DNA from: Verrucomicrobiota bacterium
GTDB lineage: Bacteria; Verrucomicrobiota; Verrucomicrobiia; JAWXBN01
Direction of reading: 5' to 3'
Assembly: GCA_034440155.1 (NCBI GenBank)
Contig: JAWXBN010000128.1
Span: 1-43,075, forward strand
DNA: 43,075 bases
Shown here in pieces: positions 9,630-17,073 of the stretch. The notes below the pieces were generated by a model. The model saw only the letters and a list, made by a program, of their open reading frames with translations. It was not told the DNA's origin and made no database searches. The position numbers were made by a program, and so were the translations under genes. The number at the start of each line of letters is the position of its first letter. Position 1 is the first letter of the stretch.

Positions 9630-10634
9630 ATGTCACACCCATCCAGCACCAATGCACTAGGATTCGACCAATTCGGCGATCCCTCAGCAGTCATTACCCT
9701 CAGAGATATCCCCGTGCCCGTCGCTGGCCCGGATGAGATCACGATTGAAATGATCCTTTGTCCGATTAATCCCAGTGATATTAATTATATCGAAGGGAAA
9801 TACGGGCTCAAACCTGTCCTCCCAGCGATCGCGGGGCTCGAAGGAGTCGGGCGCATCTGTGTGGCCGGAGAGAATGCCCGGAAACATTATCAACCCGGAC
9901 AATTTGTCCGCCTCCATGCCGGGGTCGGTGGCTGGCGCCGTTTTTTAACCGTGCGCCCCGACCAGATCGAGATTTTCCCCGGGGGACTCTCGCCCGAGCA
10001 AGCCGCAGTCTTTTCAGTGAATCCCCTGACGGCATGGTGTCTTTTGACTTTTTTCCGTAAGCTCGACCCCGGCCAATGGGTCATCCAAAATGCCGCCACT
10101 TCCGCCGTCGGCAAATATGTCATTCAAATCGCCAAACACCTCGGCTTACACACGGTCAACCTCGTTCGTAATCTCGAAGTGGCCGATTCACTCAAAGCCC
10201 TCGGGGCAGATGTCGTCGTCGAGGATCAGGATGGCTCCGACGAGCAAATTACCGCACTCACCGGCAAAGCCACGATTAAACTCGGTCTGAATGCCGTCGG
10301 GGGTGACAGCGCCCTGCGTGTCTGCAGTGCCCTCGGGAATTCCGCAGCGATGGTCACATACGGGGCCATGTCGAAACAATCCCTGAAAGTGCCTAATGGT
10401 TTCCTGATTTTTAAAAATCTTGAACTCCGCGGTTTCTGGCTGACCCAATGGAAGAAACTCACCCCGCGCGACCAGCAAACCGCTGTAGAAGAAAAAATCG
10501 CAGGCCTCTTCAAATCAGGTGTCCTCGATACATTTATCGAATCCATTTACCCACCGGAAGAATATAAGAAAGCCCTCTCACAGGCCCAAACCTCCGGACG
10601 CAAAGGGAAAATCCTTTTCCGTTTCTCCGAGTAA
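9630..10634 (+). CDS. Zn-independent MDR oxidoreductase, 2-enoyl thioester reductase-like
   Basis: This 334-residue medium-chain dehydrogenase/reductase resembles mitochondrial-type enoyl-ACP/CoA reductases (MECR/Etr). The substrate-side motif CPINPSDINYIEGKYG precedes the GLEGVG turn. The nucleotide-binding segment VIQNAATSAVGKYVIQIAK is followed by NLVRN, which favours NADPH. No catalytic or structural zinc cysteine cluster is visible. It may reduce enoyl thioesters or quinone-like substrates. Its position after araD and 7 nt before the deacetylase suggests cotranscription, but no role in arabinose use can be read from the sequence. Confidence 0.75.
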   Translation: MSHPSSTNALGFDQFGDPSAVITLRDIPVPVAGPDEITIEMILCPINPSDINYIEGKYGLKPVLPAIAGLEGVGRICVAGENARKHYQPGQFVRLHAGVGGWRRFLTVRPDQIEIFPGGLSPEQAAVFSVNPLTAWCLLTFFRKLDPGQWVIQNAATSAVGKYVIQIAKHLGLHTVNLVRNLEVADSLKALGADVVVEDQDGSDEQITALTGKATIKLGLNAVGGDSALRVCSALGNSAAMVTYGAMSKQSLKVPNGFLIFKNLELRGFWLTQWKKLTPRDQQTAVEEKIAGLFKSGVLDTFIESIYPPEEYKKALSQAQTSGRKGKILFRFSE

Positions 10635-10641
10635 GCCCCAA

Positions 10642-11499
10642 ATGATCACCCTCATCCATGATCCCGCCTGTGCTTCCTATCAGAAAATAGGGCATCCCGA
10701 GGCCCCTTTCCGGGTCCGTGAATCCGCCGCCCATCTCCTGAAAACACATCCCGACTGGGACTGGGTAAAACCACAGGCTGCCGGGGACCGGAGCATTTTG
10801 CGCGCACACAGCCCGCAATTCCTCATGGATATCGACCACCCGCTAGATGACTTCGACGGCGACACACCCGCTTACCCAGAAATCACCGGCATCGCACGTA
10901 ATGCCGTCGGGGCCGCCCTCGACGCGACACATCGCGCCCTTAAAGGCCAGAAAACATTTTCACTCATGCGCCCTCCCGGCCACCACGCCACCCGGACCCA
11001 GGCTATGGGTTTTTGTTATTTGAACTCCATCGCTATCGCCGCACTCGAAGCCGTCGAGATGGGCGTAGGACGCGTGGCGATCTATGACTTCGACGCTCAC
11101 CACGGCAATGGCACCGAGGACATCGTCCTCAACCACCCCAATATCCGGTTCTGCTCCGTCCACCAGTATCCCGGATTCCCCGGCACAGGAACCACCTCCC
11201 GCGCAAATTGCTCCAATTGGCCTGTGCATCCGATGACTCCGAGGAAAGAACACCTCCACCAGCTCCGGCTCGCTTGGGAAAAGGTACTGGATTTTAACCC
11301 CGGCCTGATCCTGATCTCTGCCGGTTTCGACGCCTACTCGGGCGACCCGATCACCGAGATGACCCTCGAAATGGAAGACTTTGCCAAGCTCGGGATGTGG
11401 GCCAAAAACGCCGCCTGCCCTACCGCGGCTATACTGGAAGGCGGTTACAGCCGCGACCTCCCTCTCATCATGGACGCCTTCCTGAGTGAATGGAGCTGA
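10642..11499 (+). CDS. Histone deacetylase/acetylpolyamine amidohydrolase family protein
   Basis: This 285-residue zinc hydrolase is probably a deacetylase of acetyl-lysine or an acetylated small amine. All hallmarks are present: RPPGHHATRTQAMGFCYLNS (His-His dyad and oxyanion region), the metal ligands in YDFDAHHGNGTEDI, SVHQYPGFPGTG, SAGFDAYSGDP (third Zn ligand) and ILEGGYS (Tyr loop). The start at ATG 10642 lies 7 nt after the MDR stop. A longer in-frame ORF from 10519 overlaps the MDR gene and is unlikely. It is the last gene of the ara transcription unit. Confidence 0.88.
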   Translation: MITLIHDPACASYQKIGHPEAPFRVRESAAHLLKTHPDWDWVKPQAAGDRSILRAHSPQFLMDIDHPLDDFDGDTPAYPEITGIARNAVGAALDATHRALKGQKTFSLMRPPGHHATRTQAMGFCYLNSIAIAALEAVEMGVGRVAIYDFDAHHGNGTEDIVLNHPNIRFCSVHQYPGFPGTGTTSRANCSNWPVHPMTPRKEHLHQLRLAWEKVLDFNPGLILISAGFDAYSGDPITEMTLEMEDFAKLGMWAKNAACPTAAILEGGYSRDLPLIMDAFLSEWS

Positions 11500-11659
11500 C
11501 CCAAGCAGCGTGCGAAGTGCTACGTGCGGGGTTCTATGTTCTAAGTTCTGCTCAATACACAGTTTTAGAATTTACCGCAGCAAATTGCGTCCGGGATCGA
11601 CGGGGCTTGTCCAAGACTACCCAGACTTTACGACAATCCAAATAGGCAAAAAAGCCGCG

Positions 11660-11688
11660 TTGACGGTAAATCGTTATGATGTCATACT
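11660..11688 (+). promoter_or_regulatory. Candidate promoter of the TIGR02574/RelE module, predicting a leaderless mRNA
   Basis: A -35 TTGACG (11660-11665), 17-bp spacer and -10 CATACT (11683-11688) would place the transcription start at or beside the ATG at 11695. No ribosome binding site precedes that ATG, which is consistent with leaderless translation. Confidence 0.4.
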
Positions 11689-11694
11689 ACAGGC

Positions 11695-11925
11695 ATGAAA
11701 ACGAGCATTGAAGAACTCACCCGTGAAGCTCTCCAGCTTCCCCCTCGCCAGAGAGTCGCACTTGCTGGTTTTCTGCTGGAAATCGATCAGTCGAGCGGTG
11801 ATCTGGGAGTCGATGATGCCTGGGAGCACGAGATCGAAGCTCGAATCAAGGCTATCGATAACGGCTCTGTGACGGGAATTCCCTACAACGATGTCATGAG
11901 CGAAGCCGACAAGCGTCTTAATTGA
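11695..11925 (+). CDS. Addiction module antitoxin, TIGR02574-like
   Basis: This 76-residue acidic protein has the N-terminal MKTSIEELTREALQLPPRQR pattern and the C-terminal signature of the TIGR02574 'addiction module component' family, ending near YNDVMSEADKRLN. It is directly coupled to a RelE/ParE-like toxin (TGATG junction at 11923-11927), so it is expected to bind and neutralise that toxin. The 196-nt upstream region carries a CAAATTGC motif and a possible promoter. Identity as antitoxin is by family and gene order. Confidence 0.85.
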   Translation: MKTSIEELTREALQLPPRQRVALAGFLLEIDQSSGDLGVDDAWEHEIEARIKAIDNGSVTGIPYNDVMSEADKRLN

Positions 11926-12224
11926 TGGATATCAACTTTGTCCCGCTGGCAAGGGATGAGTTTCTCGACGCGATTTCCTATTACGAAGATGCTCATACCG
12001 GACTGGGTTACCGCTTCAAAGATGAAGTCACCCGTTATGTCCTGTGGCTGTCCGAACATCATAAATTATACAGGATGCGCTCCGGGGGCTATCGTCGCAT
12101 TAATCTCCGCATTTTCCCCTACTATATTCCCTACGTATTACGAAATGATACTCTATGGGTCTTAGCGATTGCACATAGTTCGCGAAAACCAAACTACTGG
12201 ATCACCGGAGATTCAAAGTCGTAG
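11925..12224 (+). CDS. RelE/ParE-superfamily toxin
   Basis: This 99-residue toxin starts at ATG 11925, which overlaps the antitoxin stop by 1 nt; TTG 11922 is an alternative start. The N-terminal helix-rich part (LARDEFLDAISYYEDAHTGL) and the beta-strand part (RRINLRIFPYYIPYVLRN, then LWVLAIAHSSRKPNYW) match the ParE/RelE fold with the conserved 'IAHxxRxPxYW' ending. Targets in this superfamily are either translating mRNA (RelE) or gyrase (ParE). This group (partner TIGR02574) is not assigned by sequence alone. Confidence 0.87.
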   Translation: MDINFVPLARDEFLDAISYYEDAHTGLGYRFKDEVTRYVLWLSEHHKLYRMRSGGYRRINLRIFPYYIPYVLRNDTLWVLAIAHSSRKPNYWITGDSKS

Positions 12225-12229
12225 AGTTC

Positions 12230-12304
12230 AGCCTGCGTTTCGAGATGCGACAACCACCGTCTTAAAGACGGCGGATTGGTTTCTCTCCTGGCTGAAAGCA
12301 GGCT
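12230..12304. repeat. Nested inverted-repeat element, IS200/IS605-end-like
   Basis: An outer stem (AGCCTGC at 12230-12236, GCAGGCT at 12298-12304) encloses a near-perfect hairpin, CCGTCTT-A-AAGACGG (12257-12271), flanked by ACCA/TGGT-type pairs. The compact cloverleaf shape recalls the terminal hairpins of IS200/IS605 elements or their non-autonomous relics. No transposase or TnpB is nearby, so this is a tentative reading. Confidence 0.4.
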
Positions 12305-12437
12305 ATAAGATCGAAGCACCGAGTTTCTGAAATATGTGTTACCGCGAGAAAGGCGGTGTTATAAGACCAAAAACGAGCCATTAATTAAAACAATTTGCGC
12401 CGTATTGTTGGACATTTCCTTGAATATCGAACTCTAC

Positions 12438-12464
12438 GGCAAGCAGGGCCGCTTGCCCTACACA
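12438..12464. repeat. REP-like hairpin, copy 1
   Basis: GGCAAGC (12438-12444) pairs perfectly with GCTTGCC (12451-12457) and is followed by CTACACA. The block GCAGGGCCGCTTGCCC recurs, with small changes, at 38942, 42676-42712 and 42973, always between genes. Confidence 0.65.
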
Positions 12465-12587
12465 ATCAGCCTACAGGATTCCTCCGTCAACTTCACACAG
12501 AGCACTGTTTTTCTTTGGCGGTTCACTTTTCCCGCTTGAGCAATTTGTATTTTTGACTGAGACCTCAAAATGTGTCGCATTGAGCAC

Positions 12588-12818
12588 ATGAAGACAATCA
12601 CCATCCGGGAGCTCCACATGAAAACGGGGGAGTATGTCCGCCAGGCTTTGGAGGAACCCCTCATAATTACCCAACGCGGTCAAGCCATCGCCGTCCTCAA
12701 ACCCCTTCAATCCTTTGAATTGATTGGCGCAAAAATGCCCAAACGGAAGCTGAGCGATTTGCCCAAAGTCAAAATCGACTCAACGCCTCTGGTCTCTGAT
12801 GAACGGGACGCCCGATGA
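12588..12818 (+). CDS. Phd/YefM-type antitoxin
   Basis: This 76-residue protein begins MKTITIRELHMKTGEYVRQA, the classic Phd/YefM N-terminus, which dimerises and binds the operator. It continues with the conserved 'PLIITQRGQAIAVLKPL' beta-hairpin. The C-terminal tail (KVKIDSTPLVSDERDAR) is the expected toxin-neutralising segment. ATG 12588 is preferred over an upstream ATG at 12570 because it fits the family start. It overlaps the PIN toxin by 4 nt (ATGA), so the two are translationally coupled and probably autoregulated. Confidence 0.9.
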   Translation: MKTITIRELHMKTGEYVRQALEEPLIITQRGQAIAVLKPLQSFELIGAKMPKRKLSDLPKVKIDSTPLVSDERDAR

Positions 12819-13249
12819 TTTATTTCGATACGAGCTACATAATAAAGTGTTACTTGGCTGAGCCCGGCTCACCCGATGTCTTGGAGCTTGCTCAAAACAC
12901 GTCAGGTCTGGCATCCTGCATTTTAGGACGGATAGAATTCTTCTCCGGACTCCATCGCCATCTGCGGGAAAAAAGAATCACGACAGCCGAGCACAAAAAA
13001 GTCGTAAAACTTTTTGAATCAGACGAAAAAAACGGAGTTTGGACATGGTTCCCCATGACCAATACCCTTGCAAAAATGGCATGTAACCATTTTTCCCATC
13101 TTCCCAGTGATCAATTCCTCCGCTCTTTTGATGCTATCCATCTCACTTGTGCCAGCGAGCAAGGTTTCCCCGAGATTTACTCCAATGACAAACACCTACT
13201 CACCGCCGCTCCACTTTTTAATCTCGCGGGGAAAAATGTGATCCCTTGA
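12815..13249 (+). CDS. PIN-domain ribonuclease toxin (VapC-like)
   Basis: This 144-residue PIN-domain protein has the acidic metal-binding residues in place: Asp in MIYFDTSYIIK, Glu in GRIEFFSGL, Asp in SFDAIHLTCA, and the final Asp in YSNDKHLL. Family members are Mg-dependent RNases that cut tRNA or rRNA. It pairs with the Phd-type antitoxin immediately upstream (ATGA overlap). Nothing suggests inactivation, unlike the PIN gene at 19036. Confidence 0.9.
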   Translation: MIYFDTSYIIKCYLAEPGSPDVLELAQNTSGLASCILGRIEFFSGLHRHLREKRITTAEHKKVVKLFESDEKNGVWTWFPMTNTLAKMACNHFSHLPSDQFLRSFDAIHLTCASEQGFPEIYSNDKHLLTAAPLFNLAGKNVIP

Positions 13250-13648
13250 AAAGAATCTTTTCCCCCAATACCACGTGGCAAATTGCGCGGCGATTCCAGA
13301 AAAGCTTGAGGCGGCTTTTTCGACGGACGTGCAGAAGTACGTCCCTCCAGCAAATTGCGCCGGGATGACCGGACTTGTCTGTGAATGTCAGATTGGGACC
13401 GCCTCGCATTCGACTGGTATTCACCAGCACATTGAGTGATTTTATCGTCTTCTCAGTCGCATTTTTCCACACGATAGAAGATGATACTCTGACCATTTGA
13501 GCCGTGATCGATTGACGACGCGATCCAGAATGGATAGTCGCAAAAATACGGAAATAACCATGGAGTGAACGATCTCCCACACTTTACTCATGGCCTCCGG
13601 GGCTTGAGCAAATCGCTCCTCCGAAGTTCCTGCCCCTCATTGATATTG
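13250..13648. other. Gene-free stretch with motif copies and a hairpin
   Basis: It contains two GCAAATTGCGC motifs (13278-13288 and 13350-13360) and a hairpin with arms GGACGT (13325-13330) and ACGTCC (13339-13344). Roughly 35 bp from 13347 resemble the region starting at 11577. No credible gene is seen. Confidence 0.55.
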
Positions 13649-13816
13649 GCGGAATGAGGCATTGATCTTTTACTTGTGGGCAAAAGGGTCCTTGCGGCAT
13701 TCGGGACTCATATTGGCCAGAGCCCAGTTGATGCCCTGCTAGATATTGCGCCACTCTTCTCCACTCCCGATAGACTGTTATCTTTTGATCTCTTCCTTTT
13801 CCTTCAATGTATCCAT
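13649..13816 (-). pseudogene. Dead copy of the 59-aa small gene at 15069-15248
   Basis: This 168-bp segment aligns without gaps to 15081-15248 at roughly 90% identity by eye. Read on the minus strand from ATG 13816, the protein begins MDTLKEKEEIKR, then hits TAA. Two more in-frame stops follow (TAG where the intact gene has CAG, and TAA in place of a Glu codon), yet the frame itself is kept. The adjacent nucleotidyltransferase gene is not duplicated here. The remaining 230 bp up to the PhyH gene show nothing recognisable. Confidence 0.85.
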
Positions 13817-14046
13817 GGGATTCCACCTTCTTGTTTTACCTTTGTTACTTGTATCGCTGCATAGCCTGATCCACCTCTTGTCCGACGATGCGAACGTGAG
13901 GTCGTATCGCAGACAATGGATGCGGGAGGGCGGTGAGGCATAGGGGGCCTTAGGCTTCTTTGTGGACATAGGTCGAGGCATCTCTACTTAGTCTTTAGTG
14001 CATCTTTCAGTTTTTCCTTGCAGCGATTTAGACCTAGTGAATGGAA

Positions 14047-14982
14047 CTAACCAGAAATTTTCTTGTTTGGGGTCGGGTGGATTTGATCTCCGTACCAAGC
14101 CTGAACCCACGTGAGCCAATCTTCCTCCGTCGTCACAGGTTTGTTTTGACTGGTTATTATCCAATAATCTTCGCGAGACACCCATTCCCCTTTTTCATTC
14201 TTGGTATGGAAGATCAGATTCCCATCTTTGCCCAGATATTCACCCGGGACTGCAAATCGCAGGTCAACCGACCAACGAATCTTGTCCGATACATTGGGCA
14301 CTGACCGATGCATCATAAATGAATTAAACATCAAAACGTCTCCGGGCTCCATTACGAAGGTGATCACGTCCTCTTCAGAATTTTTCAATTCCTCAGTTTC
14401 TAAAAATCCACCTTCGTTCTTACCTTGAAAATGAGGAATAAAATCCCATTTATGTGATCCCCGAATCACTTGCATGGCCCCCATGTCTTCGGTCACTGAA
14501 ACCAAAGGCAACCAGCACGTGATGAGGTTACATTGTTGAGCGGCGGCACCGTAATACCCTAAATCCTGATGCCAAGGTACGGTCATCACTTTGTTATGAG
14601 GTAAGTTAGGCCGCGCGTTGTAAGCAGGTACACCACAAATCTCATCGCCCATCACATCTCGTAAGGCTTTGACCAAACTTGGGTCGTTATTTAACTGATA
14701 CAACCCTTTACGCGAAATCACCGCACGAAAACTGCGGCCAAACTCAATGGCTTTCATGTTGAGAATCGTTAATCGCTTTTCATACGGAAGATCTTTGCGG
14801 TCATCAGTGATCACTCCTTCAACCATGTACTTTTGAATGATCTCATCAACGATCTCTTCCATCATGTGATTCATGGCCGCAATGCAAGCCGGTTCAATGA
14901 GACCTTTTAAATGGATAAATCCATCTTTTTCCCATTGGTTCATTTGTTCAGCAGATAAGATGTGTAAGGGTTGCGTCATCAT
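14047..14982 (-). CDS. Phytanoyl-CoA dioxygenase (PhyH) family protein
   Basis: This 311-residue Fe(II)/2-oxoglutarate dioxygenase carries the metal motif HxD in TVPWHQDLGYYG, the distal His in FMMHRSVPNVS and the 2-oxoglutarate-binding Arg shortly after (KIRWSVDLRF). Family members hydroxylate CoA thioesters, small natural products or ectoine-type osmolytes, and the substrate here cannot be read. It lies between the live and dead copies of a small gene (direct repeats), and its stretch lacks the genome's common CAAATTGC motif. Both observations are compatible with insertion or transfer. Starts at the tandem Met codons 14982/14979. Confidence 0.85.
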   Translation of the reverse strand: MMTQPLHILSAEQMNQWEKDGFIHLKGLIEPACIAAMNHMMEEIVDEIIQKYMVEGVITDDRKDLPYEKRLTILNMKAIEFGRSFRAVISRKGLYQLNNDPSLVKALRDVMGDEICGVPAYNARPNLPHNKVMTVPWHQDLGYYGAAAQQCNLITCWLPLVSVTEDMGAMQVIRGSHKWDFIPHFQGKNEGGFLETEELKNSEEDVITFVMEPGDVLMFNSFMMHRSVPNVSDKIRWSVDLRFAVPGEYLGKDGNLIFHTKNEKGEWVSREDYWIITSQNKPVTTEEDWLTWVQAWYGDQIHPTPNKKISG

Positions 14983-15068
14983 AGGTTGACCTTTTGGTTA
15001 ATAGGGATTCTCTATGGTTTATCGTATAGTGGGTTAGTTATTTTGAAAGTAAGTGGCCTTAACGTTTG

Positions 15069-15248
15069 TCACTGTCCCTGACGGAATGAGGCATTGATCT
15101 TTTTCTCGTGGGCAAAAGGGTCCTTGCGGCATTCGGGACGCATATTGGCCAGAGCCCAGTTGATGGCCTGCTGGATATTGCGCCACTCTTCAAGGCTGCC
15201 GATAGACTGCTTCCTTTTTAGTTCTTCTTTTTCCTTCAATGTATCCAT
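15069..15248 (-). CDS. Small protein partner of nucleotidyltransferase, unknown function
   Basis: This is a 59-residue charged helical protein (starts MDTLKEKEELKRKQSIGSLE, middle EEWRNIQQAINWALANMRPE). An upstream in-frame ATG at 15260 adds four residues and overlaps the preceding gene. It follows a nucleotidyltransferase-like gene by 4 nt (or overlaps it by 8). I do not recognise a family. Two-gene modules of a minimal nucleotidyltransferase with a small helical partner are often toxin-antitoxin-like, which is only an inference here. A dead copy exists at 13649-13816. Confidence 0.7.
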   Translation of the reverse strand: MDTLKEKEELKRKQSIGSLEEWRNIQQAINWALANMRPECRKDPFAHEKKINASFRQGQ

Positions 15249-15252
15249 GAGA

Positions 15253-15741
15253 TTACTCATCCATTTTTAATGCCAGTTTTAATACCTTGATACGGTCGAG
15301 TTTCTGATCACGGGGGTCGAGTGCCATCTGGCATGCCAGCATATCCCCATCTGAGAGACTCCGGTAGGAAATTCCTGTATTAGTCCTTTTTTCAGAAGAA
15401 CGAATAAAACACTCTTCATAACAACCTTCTAGCCCCTTGACCTCGCGGAAAATATCTAAGCTCCCGGCATCAGTTGTCACACAAAACATCACTTGTCGAT
15501 CTAGCCACTCCGGAGATTCCGGGATTGGCCTGAATGTTTCGGCCGACTCACCCCATTTAGCTCCAAGCCCGGCTAAAACGTTATTCAAACGCTCCTTATT
15601 TTCGGCTGTGTTCCGAAACCAAATATCGACATCATAAGTCAGGATCGGCTCATGGTTGAGCAGGAAATTAACCCCTCCAATCAGGATATAGTCGACCTTC
15701 CCCTCAGTAAGGCTTTTGAATATGTGGTCAATATCCATCAT
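15253..15741 (-). CDS. Nucleotidyltransferase-fold protein
   Basis: This 162-residue protein has the minimal nucleotidyltransferase pattern YILIGGVNFLLNHEPILTYDVDIWF. This gives a GG turn followed by an alternating-acid DVD strand, and a later acidic strand in AGSLDIFREV. Related proteins include AbiEii-like and MNT-like domains that transfer NMP to RNA or protein partners. The classical G[GS] pair is GG, and the first acidic pair is intact, so it may be active. It is coupled to the small gene downstream. Starts at tandem Met codons 15741/15738. Confidence 0.75.
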   Translation of the reverse strand: MMDIDHIFKSLTEGKVDYILIGGVNFLLNHEPILTYDVDIWFRNTAENKERLNNVLAGLGAKWGESAETFRPIPESPEWLDRQVMFCVTTDAGSLDIFREVKGLEGCYEECFIRSSEKRTNTGISYRSLSDGDMLACQMALDPRDQKLDRIKVLKLALKMDE

Positions 15742-15847
15742 CAGACGACTTTAGCAAGATTCCTTCAAATCATCAACCAATGTTATATTTGTCCTGATTA
15801 CTGATAGGTTACTTGGAATGTGAAAAAAATCTTCGAAAATCCCTGTC

Positions 15848-16828
15848 TTACACCGGTGCAAGTGGCTCGGCGGCCACGGGGGTCGGGGCCTCGGGCAGGA
15901 GGTCGAGTTCGCGGAGGAGTTTCAGATCTTCGTCGGCATCGGGATTTGGTGTGGTGAGTAATTTGTCCCCGTAAAAAATCGAATTCGCTCCCGAATAAAA
16001 CGCCATGGCCTGGGCTTCCTTCGACAGGCTCGTGCGTCCCGCGGACAAGCGCACCTTTGCGTGTGGGAAAAAAATGCGGGTGGTCGCGATCAGCCGGATG
16101 AGTTCAAAGGAGTTGACCGGTTGTTGCTTTTCCAGCGGGGTACCCTCGACGGCGACTAGCGCATTGATCGGGATACTCTCAGGCTGGGGCTCAAAAGTGG
16201 TCAGCACCTGGAGCATTTGCAGGCGGTGATCCTCGGATTCACCGAGGCCGATAATACCCCCGCAACACACGGAAATACCGGCTTCTTGGACATGTTTAAT
16301 CGTATTGAGCCGATCTTGGAAAGTGTGGCTCGTGACGATCTTATCATAATATTCAGGGCTGGTATCGATATTGTGGTTATAGGCATCGAGTCCGGCGGCT
16401 TTTAACCGGCGGGCTCCACCCGCAGTCAGGGACCCCAGCGTCACACAGGCTTCGAGCCCCATTCCTGTCACCCCTTGCACCATCTCCAAAATCTCGTCAA
16501 AACGGGGATCATCCTCACGGATTCCCTTCCAGGCCGCACCCATACAAAAACGGGTGGACCCATTTTGTTTTGCGAGGGTGGCTTTTTCGAGGACTTCTTC
16601 GACCGGCAAGAGTCTCTCGGCTTTCAGGCCCGTGTTATTTTTGGCACTCTGGGCGCAATACCCGCAATCTTCGGAGCATCCCCCGGTTTTAATCGAAAGT
16701 AATGTGCAAAGCTGGACCTCGGTCGCATGCCAGTTTTCCTTATAAACTTTCCTCGCTTTTTCGATCAGCTCAAAAAGGGGCAGATGATAAACAGAACGGA
16801 TCTCGGGGAGGGTGACAGTACGTTTCAT
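15848..16828 (-). CDS. bioB: Biotin synthase
   Basis: This 326-residue radical-SAM enzyme inserts sulfur into dethiobiotin. The [4Fe-4S]-SAM motif CSEDCGYC lies at residues 51-58. The [2Fe-2S] cluster cysteines (in ACVTLGSL and SVCCGGIIGLGES) and the conserved cluster Arg region (KVRLSAGRTSL) are present. The C-terminal Pro/Ala-rich tail (EAPTPVAAEPLAPV) is an unusual but harmless-looking extension. It stands alone with no other bio gene nearby. A BirA operator begins 2 bp upstream of the start codon, so biotin repression is expected. Confidence 0.97.
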   Translation of the reverse strand: MKRTVTLPEIRSVYHLPLFELIEKARKVYKENWHATEVQLCTLLSIKTGGCSEDCGYCAQSAKNNTGLKAERLLPVEEVLEKATLAKQNGSTRFCMGAAWKGIREDDPRFDEILEMVQGVTGMGLEACVTLGSLTAGGARRLKAAGLDAYNHNIDTSPEYYDKIVTSHTFQDRLNTIKHVQEAGISVCCGGIIGLGESEDHRLQMLQVLTTFEPQPESIPINALVAVEGTPLEKQQPVNSFELIRLIATTRIFFPHAKVRLSAGRTSLSKEAQAMAFYSGANSIFYGDKLLTTPNPDADEDLKLLRELDLLPEAPTPVAAEPLAPV

Positions 16829-16829
16829 A

Positions 16830-16865
16830 GATTGTTAACATACTAACACGATCTGGTTAACAATC
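16830..16865 (-). promoter_or_regulatory. BirA (biotin repressor) operator over the bioB promoter
   Basis: The arms GATTGTTAAC (16830-16839) and GTTAACAATC (16856-16865) are perfect 10-bp inverted repeats with a 16-bp spacer. They match the known BirA box pattern TTGTWAACC-N14-16-GGTTWACAA. On the minus strand a -35 TTGACG overlaps the far arm and a -10 near TTAGTA lies in the spacer, giving a predicted leader of under about 10 nt. No separate birA gene is in the window. Confidence 0.85.
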
Positions 16866-17073
16866 GTCAAGGCAACTTATTATCCTTAGCCTATAAAAGA
16901 GAGAAAATAAATCTTTGAACGTTGTTTTACTCAAAATCAGATTACTTTTCACCTCACGGCTAGAATAATTATCTGGAAATGAGGATGAGGCCGAATTAAC
17001 CTGACGGGCATGGAAACTAGCTGCTTGCCTGTCGGGATTCATCAGGGAAAAACAATCGGACTGCTACCGTCTA

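Larger units (their letters stand above)
12225..12587. other. Gene-free stretch with three structural elements
   Basis: These 363 bp between two toxin-antitoxin modules contain the nested inverted repeat (12230-12304), a CAATTTGCGC motif (12391-12400) and a REP-like hairpin (12438-12457). The only ORFs are short and have no recognisable features. Confidence 0.65.

Noticed and set aside
10519-10641. N-terminal extension of the deacetylase-like gene
   Set aside because: It overlaps the MDR coding region and lacks family similarity; the family N-terminus starts at ATG 10642.
12336-12539. 67-aa ORF between two TA modules
   Set aside because: It reads through a CAATTTGC motif and a REP-like hairpin and has no features of a protein.
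13218-13580. Minus-strand 120-aa ORF with faint resemblance to a BrnT-like toxin tail
   Set aside because: The similarity needs frame changes, no active-site pattern is visible, and it overlaps the end of the PIN toxin gene.
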